From the NCBI RefSeq assembly GCF_900110495.1, contig NZ_FODX01000001.1, positions 124,001-188,000 of the forward strand: DNA of 64,000 bases, written 5' to 3'. Position 1 is the stretch's first letter. Each line of letters begins with the position of its first letter. The DNA is from Nitrosovibrio sp. Nv6 (GTDB taxonomy: Bacteria; Pseudomonadota; Gammaproteobacteria; Burkholderiales; Nitrosomonadaceae). The position numbers and the translations under genes were made by a program. Positions 40,989 through 50,230 of this stretch are shown here, piece by piece. The notes under the pieces are model-generated. The model saw only the letters and a program-made list of their open reading frames with translations, was not told the DNA's origin and did not search any database.

Positions 40989-41291
40989 ATGGACCTTACC
41001 CCGAGGGAGAAAGACAAGCTTCTGATATTTACCGCTGGATTGGTTGCGGAAAGGCGCAAGGCGCGCGGTCTGCGGCTTAATTATCCGGAGGCGGTAGCAC
41101 TGATCACCTGTGCAATAATGGAGGGCGCGCGCAATGGCAATACGGTTGCCGAGCTCATGTCCGAGGGTAGGAAGATACTTGCCCGTCCCGATGTGATGGA
41201 AGGTGTTCCCGAGATGATCCCTGATATCCAGGTCGAGGCCACGTTCCCGGATGGAACCAAGCTCGTGGTGGTTCACAACCCCATTCCTTGA
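40989..41291 (+). CDS. ureA: Urease subunit gamma
   Basis: 100 residues, standard length: [20 protein letters not shown] (in part), [18 protein letters not shown] and [21 protein letters not shown] (in part). GGAGGAG lies at 40976-40982, just before ATG 40989. It is the smallest structural subunit of urease. Confidence 0.97.
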   Translation: MDLTPREKDKLLIFTAGLVAERRKARGLRLNYPEAVALITCAIMEGARNGNTVAELMSEGRKILARPDVMEGVPEMIPDIQVEATFPDGTKLVVVHNPIP

Positions 41292-41306
41292 AAACAGGAG
41301 ATTACG

Positions 41307-41630
41307 ATGCGCAGAATACCATTAGTTCCAGGAGAAGTGTTTACAGAGCCTGGCGACATCGAGATTAATGTCGGAAGAAATACGAAAACCATAAAGGTCT
41401 CCAATGGGGGTGATCGGCCGATACAAGTCGGTTCACACTTTCATTTTTTCGAGGTGAATGCGGCACTTGATTTTGATCACGAGGCGGCTTACGGGATGCG
41501 CCTCAATATTATGGCGGGCACGGCGGTGCGCTTTGAACCGGGCCAGGAACGCACCGTTGAACTGGTTGAGTTCGGGGGAGACAGGATTGTGTATGGATTT
41601 AATCAGAAGGTAATGGGCAAATTGAAGTAA
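41307..41630 (+). CDS. ureB: Urease subunit beta
   Basis: 107 residues: PLVPGEV start, [21 protein letters not shown] (in part), [32 protein letters not shown] and [19 protein letters not shown] precedes ATG 41307. Structural subunit of the (alpha-beta-gamma)3 enzyme. Confidence 0.97.
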   Translation: MRRIPLVPGEVFTEPGDIEINVGRNTKTIKVSNGGDRPIQVGSHFHFFEVNAALDFDHEAAYGMRLNIMAGTAVRFEPGQERTVELVEFGGDRIVYGFNQKVMGKLK

Positions 41631-41686
41631 CCTGAAATAACCAAAGCTTCCTCAATCCCGATCTGTCATAAAGAAAGGAGCCAGAG

Positions 41687-43393
41687 ATGAGCGTTAAAAT
41701 TTCCCGCCAGGCCTATGCTGAAATGGTAGGTCCTACCACTGGCGATCGTATCCGCCTGGCTGATACGGAACTTATCATTGAAGTTGAAAAAGACTTCACT
41801 ACCTATGGCGAAGAAGTAATATTCGGTGGCGGCAAAGTGATTCGCGACGGCATGGGCCAGTCACAGCGCAATCATGCTGATGTAATGGATACGGTCATTA
41901 CCAATGCGGTAATTGTTGATCACTGGGGTATTGTCAAGGCCGATATTGGCCTGAAGGATGGCAAGATTGCCGCCATCGGCAAATCCGGTAACCCGGATAT
42001 CCAGCCCAACGTGACCATGCCGATTGGCGCTGCGACGGAAATCATCGCTGGTGAGAATATGATTGTCACGGCCGGGGGTATCGATACCCATATTCACTTC
42101 ATCTCGCCGCAGCAGGCTGAAGAGGCGATGATGAGTGGGACCACCACCATGCTGGGCGGAGGTAGCGGCCCGGCGGTCGGCTCGGTGGCGACTAATTGTA
42201 CTTCGGGACCCTGGCACATTCATTCGATGTTGAGAGCCTCAGATGGCATAGTGATGAATACCGGTTTGTTTGGCAAGGGTAGCGCCAGTCTGCCGACACC
42301 GCTGGAGGAGCAGGTTCTTGCCGGGGTATGTGGCATGAAGCTGCACGAAGACTGGGGTTCAACCTATGCCGCCATCGACAACTGTCTCAACGTTGCAGAC
42401 AAGTATGATGTGCAAGTCGCGATTCACTCGGATACCCTTAACGAAGGCGGTTATCTGGACAGAACAATCGCGGCGATGAAAGACCGGACCATTCATACTT
42501 TTCATACCGAGGGAGCCGGAGGCGGTCACGCGCCAGACATCATGGCGGCGGTGGGGTACGACAATGTATTGCCATCATCCACCAACCCTACCATGCCCTA
42601 CACGGTCAACACCCTGGATGAACACCTGGATATGGTCATGATCTGTCATCACCTGCAATCTCACATTGCGGAAGATCTTGCATTTGCTGAATCGCGCATC
42701 CGCAAGGAGACTATTGCCGCCGAAGATATTCTGCATGACATGGGCGCCATTTCTATGATGTCATCGGATTCGCAGGCAATGGGACGGGTCGGCGAGGTTG
42801 TCCTTCGAACCTGGCAAACCGCGCATAAGATGAAGCTGCAGCGTGGAACGCTCCAGCAAGATTCATCCAGGAATGATAACTTCCGGGTGAAGCGTTACAT
42901 CGCGAAGTACACTATCAATCCCGCCATTACGCATGGGGTTTCGCACGCGATTGGCTCGGTAGAGGTAGGCAAGTATGCTGATCTCGTCTTATGGAGGCCC
43001 GCATTCTTTGGCGTCAAGCCATCTATGATTCTGAAAGGCGGCATGATTACGGCGGCTCTGATGGGCGACCCGAATGCGTCGATCTCTACCCCGCAGCCAG
43101 TACACTACCGATACATGTACGGCGCATATGGAGGGGGGATCAAAACATCATGTTTCACTTTTACCTCTCAAGCGGCGCTTAATGTAGGACTTGATGATGC
43201 CCTCAAACTGGACAAGACGCTGATCGCCGTCAAGAACACACGTAATTTACGCAAGAAGGATATGATCCACAATGGTGCGACCCCCAAAATGGAAGTAGAT
43301 CCTGAAACCTATGAAGTGCGTGCCGACGGTCAGCTGCTGTCCTGTGGACCTGAAGACATTCTGCCAATGGCACAACGCTATTTCCTGTTTTGA
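41687..43393 (+). CDS. ureC: Urease subunit alpha
   Basis: 568 residues. The nickel centre is complete: the HIHFISPQQ histidines, the Lys carbamylated in [11 protein letters not shown], His in [33 protein letters not shown] (in two parts) with the mobile-flap His, and Asp in [13 protein letters not shown]. It hydrolyses urea to ammonia and carbamate. In an ammonia oxidiser this supplies substrate for ammonia monooxygenase and CO2 for fixation. AAAGGAG precedes ATG 41687. Confidence 0.98.
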   Translation: MSVKISRQAYAEMVGPTTGDRIRLADTELIIEVEKDFTTYGEEVIFGGGKVIRDGMGQSQRNHADVMDTVITNAVIVDHWGIVKADIGLKDGKIAAIGKSGNPDIQPNVTMPIGAATEIIAGENMIVTAGGIDTHIHFISPQQAEEAMMSGTTTMLGGGSGPAVGSVATNCTSGPWHIHSMLRASDGIVMNTGLFGKGSASLPTPLEEQVLAGVCGMKLHEDWGSTYAAIDNCLNVADKYDVQVAIHSDTLNEGGYLDRTIAAMKDRTIHTFHTEGAGGGHAPDIMAAVGYDNVLPSSTNPTMPYTVNTLDEHLDMVMICHHLQSHIAEDLAFAESRIRKETIAAEDILHDMGAISMMSSDSQAMGRVGEVVLRTWQTAHKMKLQRGTLQQDSSRNDNFRVKRYIAKYTINPAITHGVSHAIGSVEVGKYADLVLWRPAFFGVKPSMILKGGMITAALMGDPNASISTPQPVHYRYMYGAYGGGIKTSCFTFTSQAALNVGLDDALKLDKTLIAVKNTRNLRKKDMIHNGATPKMEVDPETYEVRADGQLLSCGPEDILPMAQRYFLF

Positions 43394-43401
43394 GGCGGCA
43401 A

Positions 43402-43929
43402 ATGCTTACATTGGACATCAGGATAGATAATGCGGATTTGATTTTCGCACAGCTTGTTCTGCCTTATGAGCTGAGGGAAAACAGTCGTCTGCGCACCGCG
43501 CTTTCCTCCGGAGAGGAAGTCGCCATTTTCACGCCGCGGGGCACCGTGCTGCGGAATAACGATCTCCTCACCGGCCGTGATGGCCGCGTTGTTCAGATCG
43601 TCGCCGCGCAGGAGCCTACCTATCGAATTACCTGCGGTACGCCTCATGACTTGCTGCGCTGCGCATTCCATCTTGGTAATCGTCATACACAGACGCAGGT
43701 CGGAGCAGGCTTTTTGCGTATTTGCCAGGACAGCGTGCTGAAGGAGATGCTGGAGGGGTTGGGTGCTGTCGTGATAGAGGAAAACGCGCAGTTCGAGCCG
43801 GAGGCGGGAGCTTACAGTGGAGGAGGGCATCATCACGATGAGGACGGCCATCACGGCTATGCGCGTGGTCCGCTTGCTCCGATTCCGGTACATCAGAAAA
43901 TCCATCGCCCGTCCGACCCGAAAACCTAG
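43402..43929 (+). CDS. ureE: Urease accessory protein UreE (nickel metallochaperone)
   Basis: 175 residues from ATG 43402. The N-terminal part (LTLDIRIDNADLIFAQLVLP, in part) and the metal-binding core LGNRHTQTQVG fit UreE. The C terminus is His-rich (GGGHHHDEDGHHGYARG, then HQKIH), which binds extra nickel. It delivers nickel to the UreDFG complex. It begins 9 bases after the ureC stop. Confidence 0.94.
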   Translation: MLTLDIRIDNADLIFAQLVLPYELRENSRLRTALSSGEEVAIFTPRGTVLRNNDLLTGRDGRVVQIVAAQEPTYRITCGTPHDLLRCAFHLGNRHTQTQVGAGFLRICQDSVLKEMLEGLGAVVIEENAQFEPEAGAYSGGGHHHDEDGHHGYARGPLAPIPVHQKIHRPSDPKT

Positions 43930-43932
43930 AGG

Positions 43933-44616
43933 ATGACATTACAATCCACTGCGCTGCTTGCCTTGCTGCAGCTGGCAAGCCCATCGCTACCCATTGGAGC
44001 CTATACATATTCGCAAGGATTGGAGTCGGCCATTGAAAAAGGCATGGTTAAAGATGAAAGCTCGGCGCGTAGCTGGATCCGTGAATTTCTGAGAATAACT
44101 TCAGATTTCGAAGCGCCGATCCTCTGGCGCTTGTTGAAGGCATTTTCGCTGCGGGACATCAAAGCTGTGGGCTATTGGACAGAACATTTTATCGCAGCGC
44201 GCGATACCGCCGAGTTTCGTGCTGAAACAATCCAGATGGGATACTCGCTGGGTAAACTGGTGGTTGAGCTAAAGATTGCAGACGACTCGCTGCTGGAGAT
44301 ACTGGCGAGTCAGCCCGAAATTCCACTGCCGACGGCGTTTGCGTGCACTGCGGAGGCACTGGCCGTGCCGCATGAAGATGCATTGCTTGGAATGCTGTTT
44401 TCGATGGTCGAAAATCAGGTGCTGGTATGCGTTAAATCTGTTCCTCTCGGCCAGGTTTCCGGTCAGCGTCTCCTGCTTTCCCTGCATCCTGCCATTGAAG
44501 CGGCATTGCACCGTGCTTGCGGGCTTGCGGATGACGAGTTATCCAATTGGGCTCCTGGCCTGTCCTTGCTTTCAATGCAGCACGAGGTGCAATACAGCCG
44601 GGTCTATCGATCCTGA
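43933..44616 (+). CDS. ureF: Urease accessory protein UreF
   Basis: 227 residues, all-helical: [21 protein letters not shown] (in part), [21 protein letters not shown] (in part) and the C-terminal [21 protein letters not shown] (in part). It gates the UreG GTPase and links it to UreD. It starts 4 bases after the ureE stop. Confidence 0.94.
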   Translation: MTLQSTALLALLQLASPSLPIGAYTYSQGLESAIEKGMVKDESSARSWIREFLRITSDFEAPILWRLLKAFSLRDIKAVGYWTEHFIAARDTAEFRAETIQMGYSLGKLVVELKIADDSLLEILASQPEIPLPTAFACTAEALAVPHEDALLGMLFSMVENQVLVCVKSVPLGQVSGQRLLLSLHPAIEAALHRACGLADDELSNWAPGLSLLSMQHEVQYSRVYRS

Positions 44617-44639
44617 ATTTTCTTATCGGAAATCATAAA

Positions 44640-45287
44640 GTGAATAAACAATCAAATCCTCTTCGTGTCGGAATCGGTGGTCCGGTTGGCTCCGGAAAAA
44701 CCGCCTTGTGCGAATCGCTGAGCAAAAGAATGCGGGAGCGCTACGAGATGGCTGTCATCACCAATGACATCTATACCAAGGAAGATATGGAGATTTTGTT
44801 ACGCGCCAATGCGCTACCCGCTGAACGCCTGATGGGTGTCGAAACGGGTGGCTGCCCGCATACGGCGATCAGGGAGGACGCGTCGATCAACCTGGAAGCC
44901 ATAGCCCGCATGACCGCCGATTTCCCCGATCTAGATCTCATTCTGGTCGAGTCGGGCGGCGATAATCTGGCGTCAACTTTCAGCCCTGAGCTGTCCGATC
45001 TCACCATTTATGTCATTGACGTTGCCGCCGGGGAGAAAATACCTCGAAAGGGTGGTCCCGGTATTACGCGCTCCGCACTTTTGATAATCAACAAGATTGA
45101 CCTTGCGCCTTATGTAGGGGCAAGTCTGGAAGTGATGGCGCGAGACGCGAAAAGAATGCGTGGCGAGCGACCATTCGTTTTTACCAATTTGCGCACGGGC
45201 GAGGGTGTCGACCGAATCGTCGATTTCATTGTGAAACAGGGTTTGCTCGATGAGGTGAAAGCGCAAATTGTTAATGAACGCGGCTAA
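44640..45287 (+). CDS. ureG: Urease accessory GTPase UreG
   Basis: 215 residues from GTG 44640, the start that matches the family ([21 protein letters not shown], in part; P-loop at 13-21). The metal-binding Cys-Pro-His motif [21 protein letters not shown] and [10 protein letters not shown] are present. It hydrolyses GTP to load nickel into urease. Last gene of the operon; no terminator hairpin with a T-tract was found directly after it. Confidence 0.97.
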   Translation: MNKQSNPLRVGIGGPVGSGKTALCESLSKRMRERYEMAVITNDIYTKEDMEILLRANALPAERLMGVETGGCPHTAIREDASINLEAIARMTADFPDLDLILVESGGDNLASTFSPELSDLTIYVIDVAAGEKIPRKGGPGITRSALLIINKIDLAPYVGASLEVMARDAKRMRGERPFVFTNLRTGEGVDRIVDFIVKQGLLDEVKAQIVNERG

Positions 45288-45740
45288 TTTTTACACTTCC
45301 CCAACTCGGCGGTATGCTGTACCTGCATCGGTATTGTCGAGATCGTATTGACGGCCCCGATGAGAATTCTTCAATCCTATAACGTTCCTGCCTCGACTTC
45401 ATTAGTCCAGGCAATCTAATCGTAGTATGTCAGGCTGGTCATGTAGATGTTTCTGTCCGCTGCGGGGAAAATCCAAATATCGGTCAGACTCTGCAGCGAA
45501 GTAAAGCCTCTAGCCACCCTTGAGAACTTGAGCTAGCGTGCTATTCTTTATCTTCGCGGACAAATATTCAACAGTCAACGCCACGCCACCCAAATCGGCA
45601 GAGCCGTGGGCATCCAGCTTCAGCAACGGTGTAAACTGATCCTGCCGAGCGACTCAGTTTTCCGCACCCCAGGCATCACATCTATATCACGTCCAGCGCC
45701 ACACATGAACGAGATTATCAATGCCCAAGATCAGGTCGGA
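45288..45740. other. 453-bp region between ureG and nikR with a possible gene remnant
   Basis: No intact gene. On the minus strand 45510-45653 an open stretch reads TPLLKLDAHGSADLGGVALT (in part), then VEYLSAKIKNSTLAQVLKGG, which looks protein-like but is closed by stops on both sides and has no start. The rest is unremarkable. Confidence 0.4.
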
Positions 45741-46202
45741 TCAGGTAAGAGGATTACTATGAGTATGCGGTACAGAGGCAGGTGAATGCTGCTCCTGCTT
45801 GATCTCTACCGGCACCATGTGTAATTTGCCGTGCCGAACGCCGCGTGTTGCCATGACCAGGTTGGCAAAATTTTTGACGCTCCGAGTGGCGCCGCGCAGG
45901 ATTACCACTTCGAGGCAGTTATCATGATCCATATGGACATGCATACTGGATAACGTCAGATCGTGATGGTCATGCTGTACCGAGGTAACGCGGCTGGCCA
46001 AGTCGCTTTCATGATGGTTGTATATATAGCTGAGCGTGGCGACGCAATGGCCCCCACCCTCTTTCTCCAGGCGGGAGGCTTCCAGTTGCTCGCGTATCAG
46101 GTCGCGCATTGCCTCGGACCGATTAGTATAGCCGCGTCCGCGTATAAACTCATCAAATTGATCAGAGAGCTGATTATCCAGCGAAATGGTGAGGCGCTCC
46201 AA
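45741..46202 (-). CDS. nikR: Nickel-responsive transcriptional regulator NikR
   Basis: 153 residues. A ribbon-helix-helix DNA-binding domain (MERLTISLDNQLSDQFDEFI, in part; YTNRSEAMRDLIR) is followed by an ACT-like nickel domain. The high-affinity nickel ligands of E. coli NikR (His76, His87, His89, Cys95) line up here with His77, His88 and His90 of MHVHMDHDNCLEV, and Cys96. The C terminus is His-rich. Nickel-bound NikR represses nickel uptake genes. It is divergent from the metal ABC transporter, and the shared 434-bp region carries NikR-type palindromes. Confidence 0.95.
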   Translation of the reverse strand: MERLTISLDNQLSDQFDEFIRGRGYTNRSEAMRDLIREQLEASRLEKEGGGHCVATLSYIYNHHESDLASRVTSVQHDHHDLTLSSMHVHMDHDNCLEVVILRGATRSVKNFANLVMATRGVRHGKLHMVPVEIKQEQHSPASVPHTHSNPLT

Positions 46203-46422
46203 GTTGTCTCCCTGAGGAAGAAGATAGGTATTTTTTTAGCTTATCACAAGCCTGGCATTGCAAACGCAGCTATTTTGATCTGTCCGCGTACGGCCTGCGT
46301 GGACGATTAATTCCAAGGAATTTTCGAGAGATCAAAAATGCGCTACGAAGCTGATTCGGCACGAACGAGTCTTATAAATTTACGCGGAAGAAACCAAGGC
46401 CACGCTACCTAATTTCGGCCTA

Positions 46423-46450
46423 GTATGAGATATTTACAGTTCTTCATACT
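46423..46450. promoter_or_regulatory. NikR operator, exact consensus
   Basis: GTATGA (46423-46428), 16 bases, TCATAC (46445-46450). This equals the half-sites and spacing known for the E. coli nik operator (GTATGA-N16-TCATAC). It lies in the divergent region between nikR and the ABC transporter. Confidence 0.8.
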
Positions 46451-46497
46451 CCTTGCCGAAATAAGCAGGATGGGAATAACCTGATCTTCGAGGTGAT

Positions 46498-46524
46498 GTA
46501 TGAAGAAAAGCTGATTCTTCATAC
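46498..46524. promoter_or_regulatory. Second NikR-like palindrome
   Basis: Perfect 10-bp inverted repeat GTATGAAGAA (46498-46507) / TTCTTCATAC (46515-46524) around a 7-base centre. The GTATGA/TCATAC half-sites are 15 rather than 16 bases apart. A further single GTATGA half-site is at 46528-46533. Confidence 0.65.
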
Positions 46525-46636
46525 ATTGTATGATATCGCGGTTGCCGTAAGGTCAGCTCAAAGTCAACTGATTAAGAAGTAAAGAATTTCACGAATGTAT
46601 GAATCGAACCTTACACGAGCTCCCCTATAAAGAACC

Positions 46637-47602
46637 GTGAAATCCGTCCGGCTTGCCATCCAGTTTTTATCGCTTCTGCTAGTTCTGGCGCTGCCCGGCG
46701 TTGCGCATTCCGAAGACTCAGCTAAAAAGATCACCGTAGCCACCACGGTCGCTCCCATCACCAATATCGTCCAGAATGTCGCTGCAGGGCTTGCCAACGT
46801 GACCGGTATCGTTCCTGATGGAACCGACTCCCATACCTTTGAACCCGCGCCCGCGGATGCGAAGATACTGGGAGCCGCGGATATCATTATCGTAAACGGC
46901 CTTGATCTTGAATTGCCTACTGTGAAGCTGGCGGAAAAGGTCAAAAAGGCGACGACCGAAATTTTGCGGCTCGGCAACCGAACCCTTCGCAAGGAGGACT
47001 GGCGGTATGATTTCAGTTTTCCTCGCGAGCATGGGCATCCCAACCCGCACTTATGGCCCAATATTGCATTGGCCGCTCAATATGCGAAAATCATCCGGGA
47101 TAGCCTCGTTGCTCTCGATCCCGCACACCGCGAAGGCTATATCGCAAATACGGCAACTTATTTAGCCAAGCTGCGGAAACTGGATAACGCGATCTTTGCT
47201 TGCGTCAAAACCATCCCTCAGCAGAACCGCAAGCTGGTCACCTATCACGACTCCTTCGCCTATTTCGCTCCCCGCTATGGCATGAAGGTCATCGCAGCCA
47301 TCCAGCCATCGGATTTTTCCGAACCCGGTCCGCAAGAGATAATCCGCGTCATCAAGCAGATAAAACGGGAAAAAGTCCCTGCCATTTTTGGTTCGGAAGT
47401 TTTTCCCAGCAAAGTCATGGAACAAATCGCCCGTGAAACCGGCGTCAAATTCATCGATCAGCTTTCGGATGACGAGCTTCCCGCTTCACCTAACAACTCT
47501 TTCATTGGCATGATGACCAATAATATGGCCGTCATGACCGAGGCGCTGGGCGGGAATACACGTTGTGTTGCAAGCGTCGACACAAGCAATGCGGCGCCCT
47601 GA
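46637..47602 (+). CDS. Metal ABC transporter substrate-binding protein (ZnuA/TroA fold), probable nickel binder
   Basis: 321 residues from GTG 46637, with a signal peptide ending GVAHSEDS. Cluster A-I features: TDSHTFEP with His66, HPNPHLWPN with His138, TYHDSFAYFAPRYGM with His204, and GSEVFPSK with Glu254 are the four metal ligands. A short His segment EHGHPNPH replaces the long His loop of ZnuA. The family transports zinc or manganese. Because the promoter region carries NikR sites and urease is adjacent, nickel is the likelier cargo here (inference). First gene of a three-gene operon. Confidence 0.88.
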   Translation: MKSVRLAIQFLSLLLVLALPGVAHSEDSAKKITVATTVAPITNIVQNVAAGLANVTGIVPDGTDSHTFEPAPADAKILGAADIIIVNGLDLELPTVKLAEKVKKATTEILRLGNRTLRKEDWRYDFSFPREHGHPNPHLWPNIALAAQYAKIIRDSLVALDPAHREGYIANTATYLAKLRKLDNAIFACVKTIPQQNRKLVTYHDSFAYFAPRYGMKVIAAIQPSDFSEPGPQEIIRVIKQIKREKVPAIFGSEVFPSKVMEQIARETGVKFIDQLSDDELPASPNNSFIGMMTNNMAVMTEALGGNTRCVASVDTSNAAP

Positions 47603-47641
47603 TCGTAAACACCTGCGTGAATACCTGCGGGCGGCGGCAAA

Positions 47642-48430
47642 ATGAATTCTGCGGTTAGCCTCAGCGACGTTACCGCGGGCTATGAAGGCAACCCGGTGTT
47701 CACCCGGTTGTCGCTGGAAATCCCGTTCGGTCAATTTGCGGGGATTGTCGGCCCCACCGGGTGCGGCAAGACAACGCTCCTCAAAACCATTCTGGGCATG
47801 CAGTCCGTTTTCTCGGGGAATGTATTACTGGATGGACATCCTGCAGGGGTCGCGCGGCGGAGCATAGTCGGTTATGTGCCGCAGTTGGGAAGTATAGACT
47901 GGACTTTTCCCGTCACGGTTGAAGAGGTAATCATGATGGGCTTGTATACCAGCAAGCGTATCTGGCCGTGGTCCAGCAAGGAAGAACGTGAGCGCGTCCA
48001 TGATCTCGCTCACAGGCTCGGCATTTACGAGTGCCTGCATCATCATATTGTGAATACCTCGGGCGGTCAGCGCCAGCGCGCATTCCTCGCCAGGGCGCTT
48101 ATAAATAACCCAAAACTTCTGGTGCTGGACGAGCCCACATCGGGCGTCGATATCAAAACGCAGCATGAAGTATTGCATCTGCTGGGCGACATCAACAGCG
48201 AGGGCGTTACCATTTTGCTCACAACGCACGATCTCAACGCCGTTGCATCGCACCTGCCATGGGTAATCTGCTTCAATAATGGAATCGTGGCGCAGGGCCG
48301 GCCACGTGATATTTTTACCAATGAAATCCTCACCAGAACATACGGCGGCGACATTGTCATAGTCAGGCACGAAGGGTACTTTCTGATCGCCAACAGCACG
48401 CCTTTACACGCCATGGTCAATCAGCCGTAA
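47642..48430 (+). CDS. Metal ABC transporter ATP-binding protein (ZnuC/MntB-like)
   Basis: 262 residues. Walker A GPTGCGKTT, Q-loop in YVPQLGSIDWTFPVTVEEV, signature TSGGQRQRAFLARAL, Walker B LLVLDEPTSGVD and switch His in TTHDLNAV. GSIDWTFPVTVEEVIMMGLY (in part) is typical of the zinc/manganese ABC group. It energises import of the metal delivered by the upstream binding protein. It begins 39 bases after that gene; the next gene follows its stop directly. Confidence 0.93.
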   Translation: MNSAVSLSDVTAGYEGNPVFTRLSLEIPFGQFAGIVGPTGCGKTTLLKTILGMQSVFSGNVLLDGHPAGVARRSIVGYVPQLGSIDWTFPVTVEEVIMMGLYTSKRIWPWSSKEERERVHDLAHRLGIYECLHHHIVNTSGGQRQRAFLARALINNPKLLVLDEPTSGVDIKTQHEVLHLLGDINSEGVTILLTTHDLNAVASHLPWVICFNNGIVAQGRPRDIFTNEILTRTYGGDIVIVRHEGYFLIANSTPLHAMVNQP

Positions 48431-49372
48431 GTGGAATTTCTCCTGGAACCGCTGGCGTATGAGTTTTTCCGGCACGGCCTGCTGGCCGCGCTACTGGTGG
48501 GTTCGCTATGCGGCGTGATCGGCGTGTACGTGATACTGCGCAGCATGAGCTATGTCGGACACGGTTTATCGCATGCCGCATTTGGTGGCGCTGTGGTGGG
48601 CTTTACGCTTAACCTCAACTTTTATGCCGGGGCGGGTGCGATGGGCCTGCTTGCCGCACTGTTGATCAATCGGATTACCAGAAACGGGAGGATCAAACCG
48701 GATGCGGCGATAGGTATTGTGACCACTGCCATGTTCGCGTTGGGCGTGGCCATTATCAGTCAGGTGCGCACCTTTAGCCAAAGCTTTGAAGCGGCTCTGT
48801 TCGGCAATATTCTGGGTATCACTGGCGAGGACTTGCTGATAATCGGCCTGGTCACCATTTCGACCATGACTGCAATCTTCTTGATGTATAGACCGTTGCT
48901 CTTTTCCACTTTTGATAATGAGGCGGCCCAGGTATTCGGCATCAGGACGGAAGCCGTACAGCTTATATTTTCCTGCCTTCTGACACTTTCAATCATCGCC
49001 TCCATGAATGTGGTAGGCGTTACCATGATTGCCGCCACACTTATTACTCCCGCAGCAACGGCTCGAATACTCACTGATAGTTTCAGCCGGATGCTGATTT
49101 ATTCTCTCATCATAGGCGGCATAACTGGAATCACGGGTATTTACTTGAGCTATATTTTCAACGCCGCTTCGGGCGCAACAATTGTATTATTTGGCGCCTC
49201 ATTATTCTGCCTGGCATTATTTGCCAGACTGATACGCAGGAAGCTCACCATGCACACCCATCTTCATCGTCACGGGAATCTCATTCATTCCCATCTGCAT
49301 GACCACCTGCACGGCCATAAGCATGATGCGGAGGATCACAAGCACACAAGCAATGGCGCCAAGGATAATTAA
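48431..49372 (+). CDS. Metal ABC transporter permease (ABC-3 family) with His-rich C-terminal tail
   Basis: 313 residues starting at GTG 48431, immediately after the ATPase stop. Seven to eight transmembrane helices with the ABC-3 marks RSMSYVGHGLSHAAFGG, GNILGITGEDL and VVGVTMIAATLITPAATARIL (in part). The last 45 residues form a cytosolic tail with more than a dozen His (THLHRHGNLIHSHLHDHLHG, in part), unusual for ZnuB. It could store or sense metal on the inner face. Together with the NikR sites it points to nickel. Confidence 0.92.
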   Translation: MEFLLEPLAYEFFRHGLLAALLVGSLCGVIGVYVILRSMSYVGHGLSHAAFGGAVVGFTLNLNFYAGAGAMGLLAALLINRITRNGRIKPDAAIGIVTTAMFALGVAIISQVRTFSQSFEAALFGNILGITGEDLLIIGLVTISTMTAIFLMYRPLLFSTFDNEAAQVFGIRTEAVQLIFSCLLTLSIIASMNVVGVTMIAATLITPAATARILTDSFSRMLIYSLIIGGITGITGIYLSYIFNAASGATIVLFGASLFCLALFARLIRRKLTMHTHLHRHGNLIHSHLHDHLHGHKHDAEDHKHTSNGAKDN

Positions 49373-49688
49373 AAGGAGATGCCTGGAAGATTGACGCCGG
49401 ACATTGCTGCGTAGTTGACTTTCTATGCTTCAGGTTTCTGAACATCAAGCTTTTCGCCATGGGCAGCCAAGGTTCTGCACAATCCGGAAGAAGTCCGCAT
49501 TCGGTCACTCCACGCAAGGGAATTCTTACTCGAGCTATCCCGATTTCATCCCCGAAATAGTGAAGGGAACGCCTCTGCACGTAAACTGAAATAGGGCGAG
49601 CAATTTCGCCTTTTCCATACTTCCTCCCTATCGGCTGAAGACTAGATTTTTTTGATGTGGAAACGGTGCGAATTGACTGCAAGAAGCG
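49373..49688. other. 316-bp non-coding region
   Basis: Between two convergent genes. No gene or strong terminator with a T-tract was found. Confidence 0.5.
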
Positions 49689-50192
49689 TTAATAAGAAAT
49701 CGTGCCGTCCAATTCAATTTTCCCTTTGCCCGACAGTATGTCCTGATTTCCCTTAAGCCCTGCGGTTCCCTCAGCGTCCGCGAACCGTCCTGTTCCGCCT
49801 TTTATCTCGAATTTTGCATCCGTAAGGGTATAAACGGATCCAGAATCCACGGGTTTGAATGATCCGCTGTAATTTCCGGTAAGCTTATCGCCGTTAGCGG
49901 TAATAAGTGTGAGCCTCCCCGTAAAGGTGAAGTAATTCTCTTTCTCTATTGGCGTTATGCAATCGATGGCAATGAAGGAAACCTTGCCAAGATGCGTGCT
50001 TGTCCCCGTCCCGGTCGTGGTGCCACCAAATTTGGAGGGGCAGTCCGGCCTGAATCCGGCTTGCTCCTGCGTTACGAAACTCCCTTTCAATGGCCTGTCG
50101 GGTTGGGCCGAAAAGGCAATGGCAGGTGAAATCATCGCTGTGAGAAGAATAGCGGAAACTACGTTACGCCTGGAAAATTCAAGTATGTTCAT
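49689..50192 (-). CDS. Secreted protein, probably a beta-barrel (allene-oxide-cyclase-like)
   Basis: 167 residues from ATG 50190-50192, which follows AAAGGAG; a longer frame upstream is not supported. The signal peptide ends SPAIAFSAQ. The mature part is beta-rich with alternating Gly/Thr: GKVSFIAIDCITPIEKENYF (in part), FTGRLTLITANGDKLTGNYSG (in part) and KFEIKGGTGRFADAEGTAGL (in part). The last pattern is typical of small secreted proteins with an AOC-barrel-like fold. Function is unknown. It lies just downstream of the APC permease gene on the same strand (38 bases). Confidence 0.65.
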   Translation of the reverse strand: MNILEFSRRNVVSAILLTAMISPAIAFSAQPDRPLKGSFVTQEQAGFRPDCPSKFGGTTTGTGTSTHLGKVSFIAIDCITPIEKENYFTFTGRLTLITANGDKLTGNYSGSFKPVDSGSVYTLTDAKFEIKGGTGRFADAEGTAGLKGNQDILSGKGKIELDGTISY

Positions 50193-50230
50193 GGAGGCTC
50201 CTTTGTTTTCGAAAATTCTTGAAAATCTGA

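Noticed and set aside
46595..46625. Minus-strand GGTTCGATTC suggesting a tRNA
   Set aside because: The flanking bases do not form a T stem and no cloverleaf is possible.
49281..49682. 133-codon minus-strand frame
   Set aside because: Overlaps the permease His tail in antisense and has no homology-like features.
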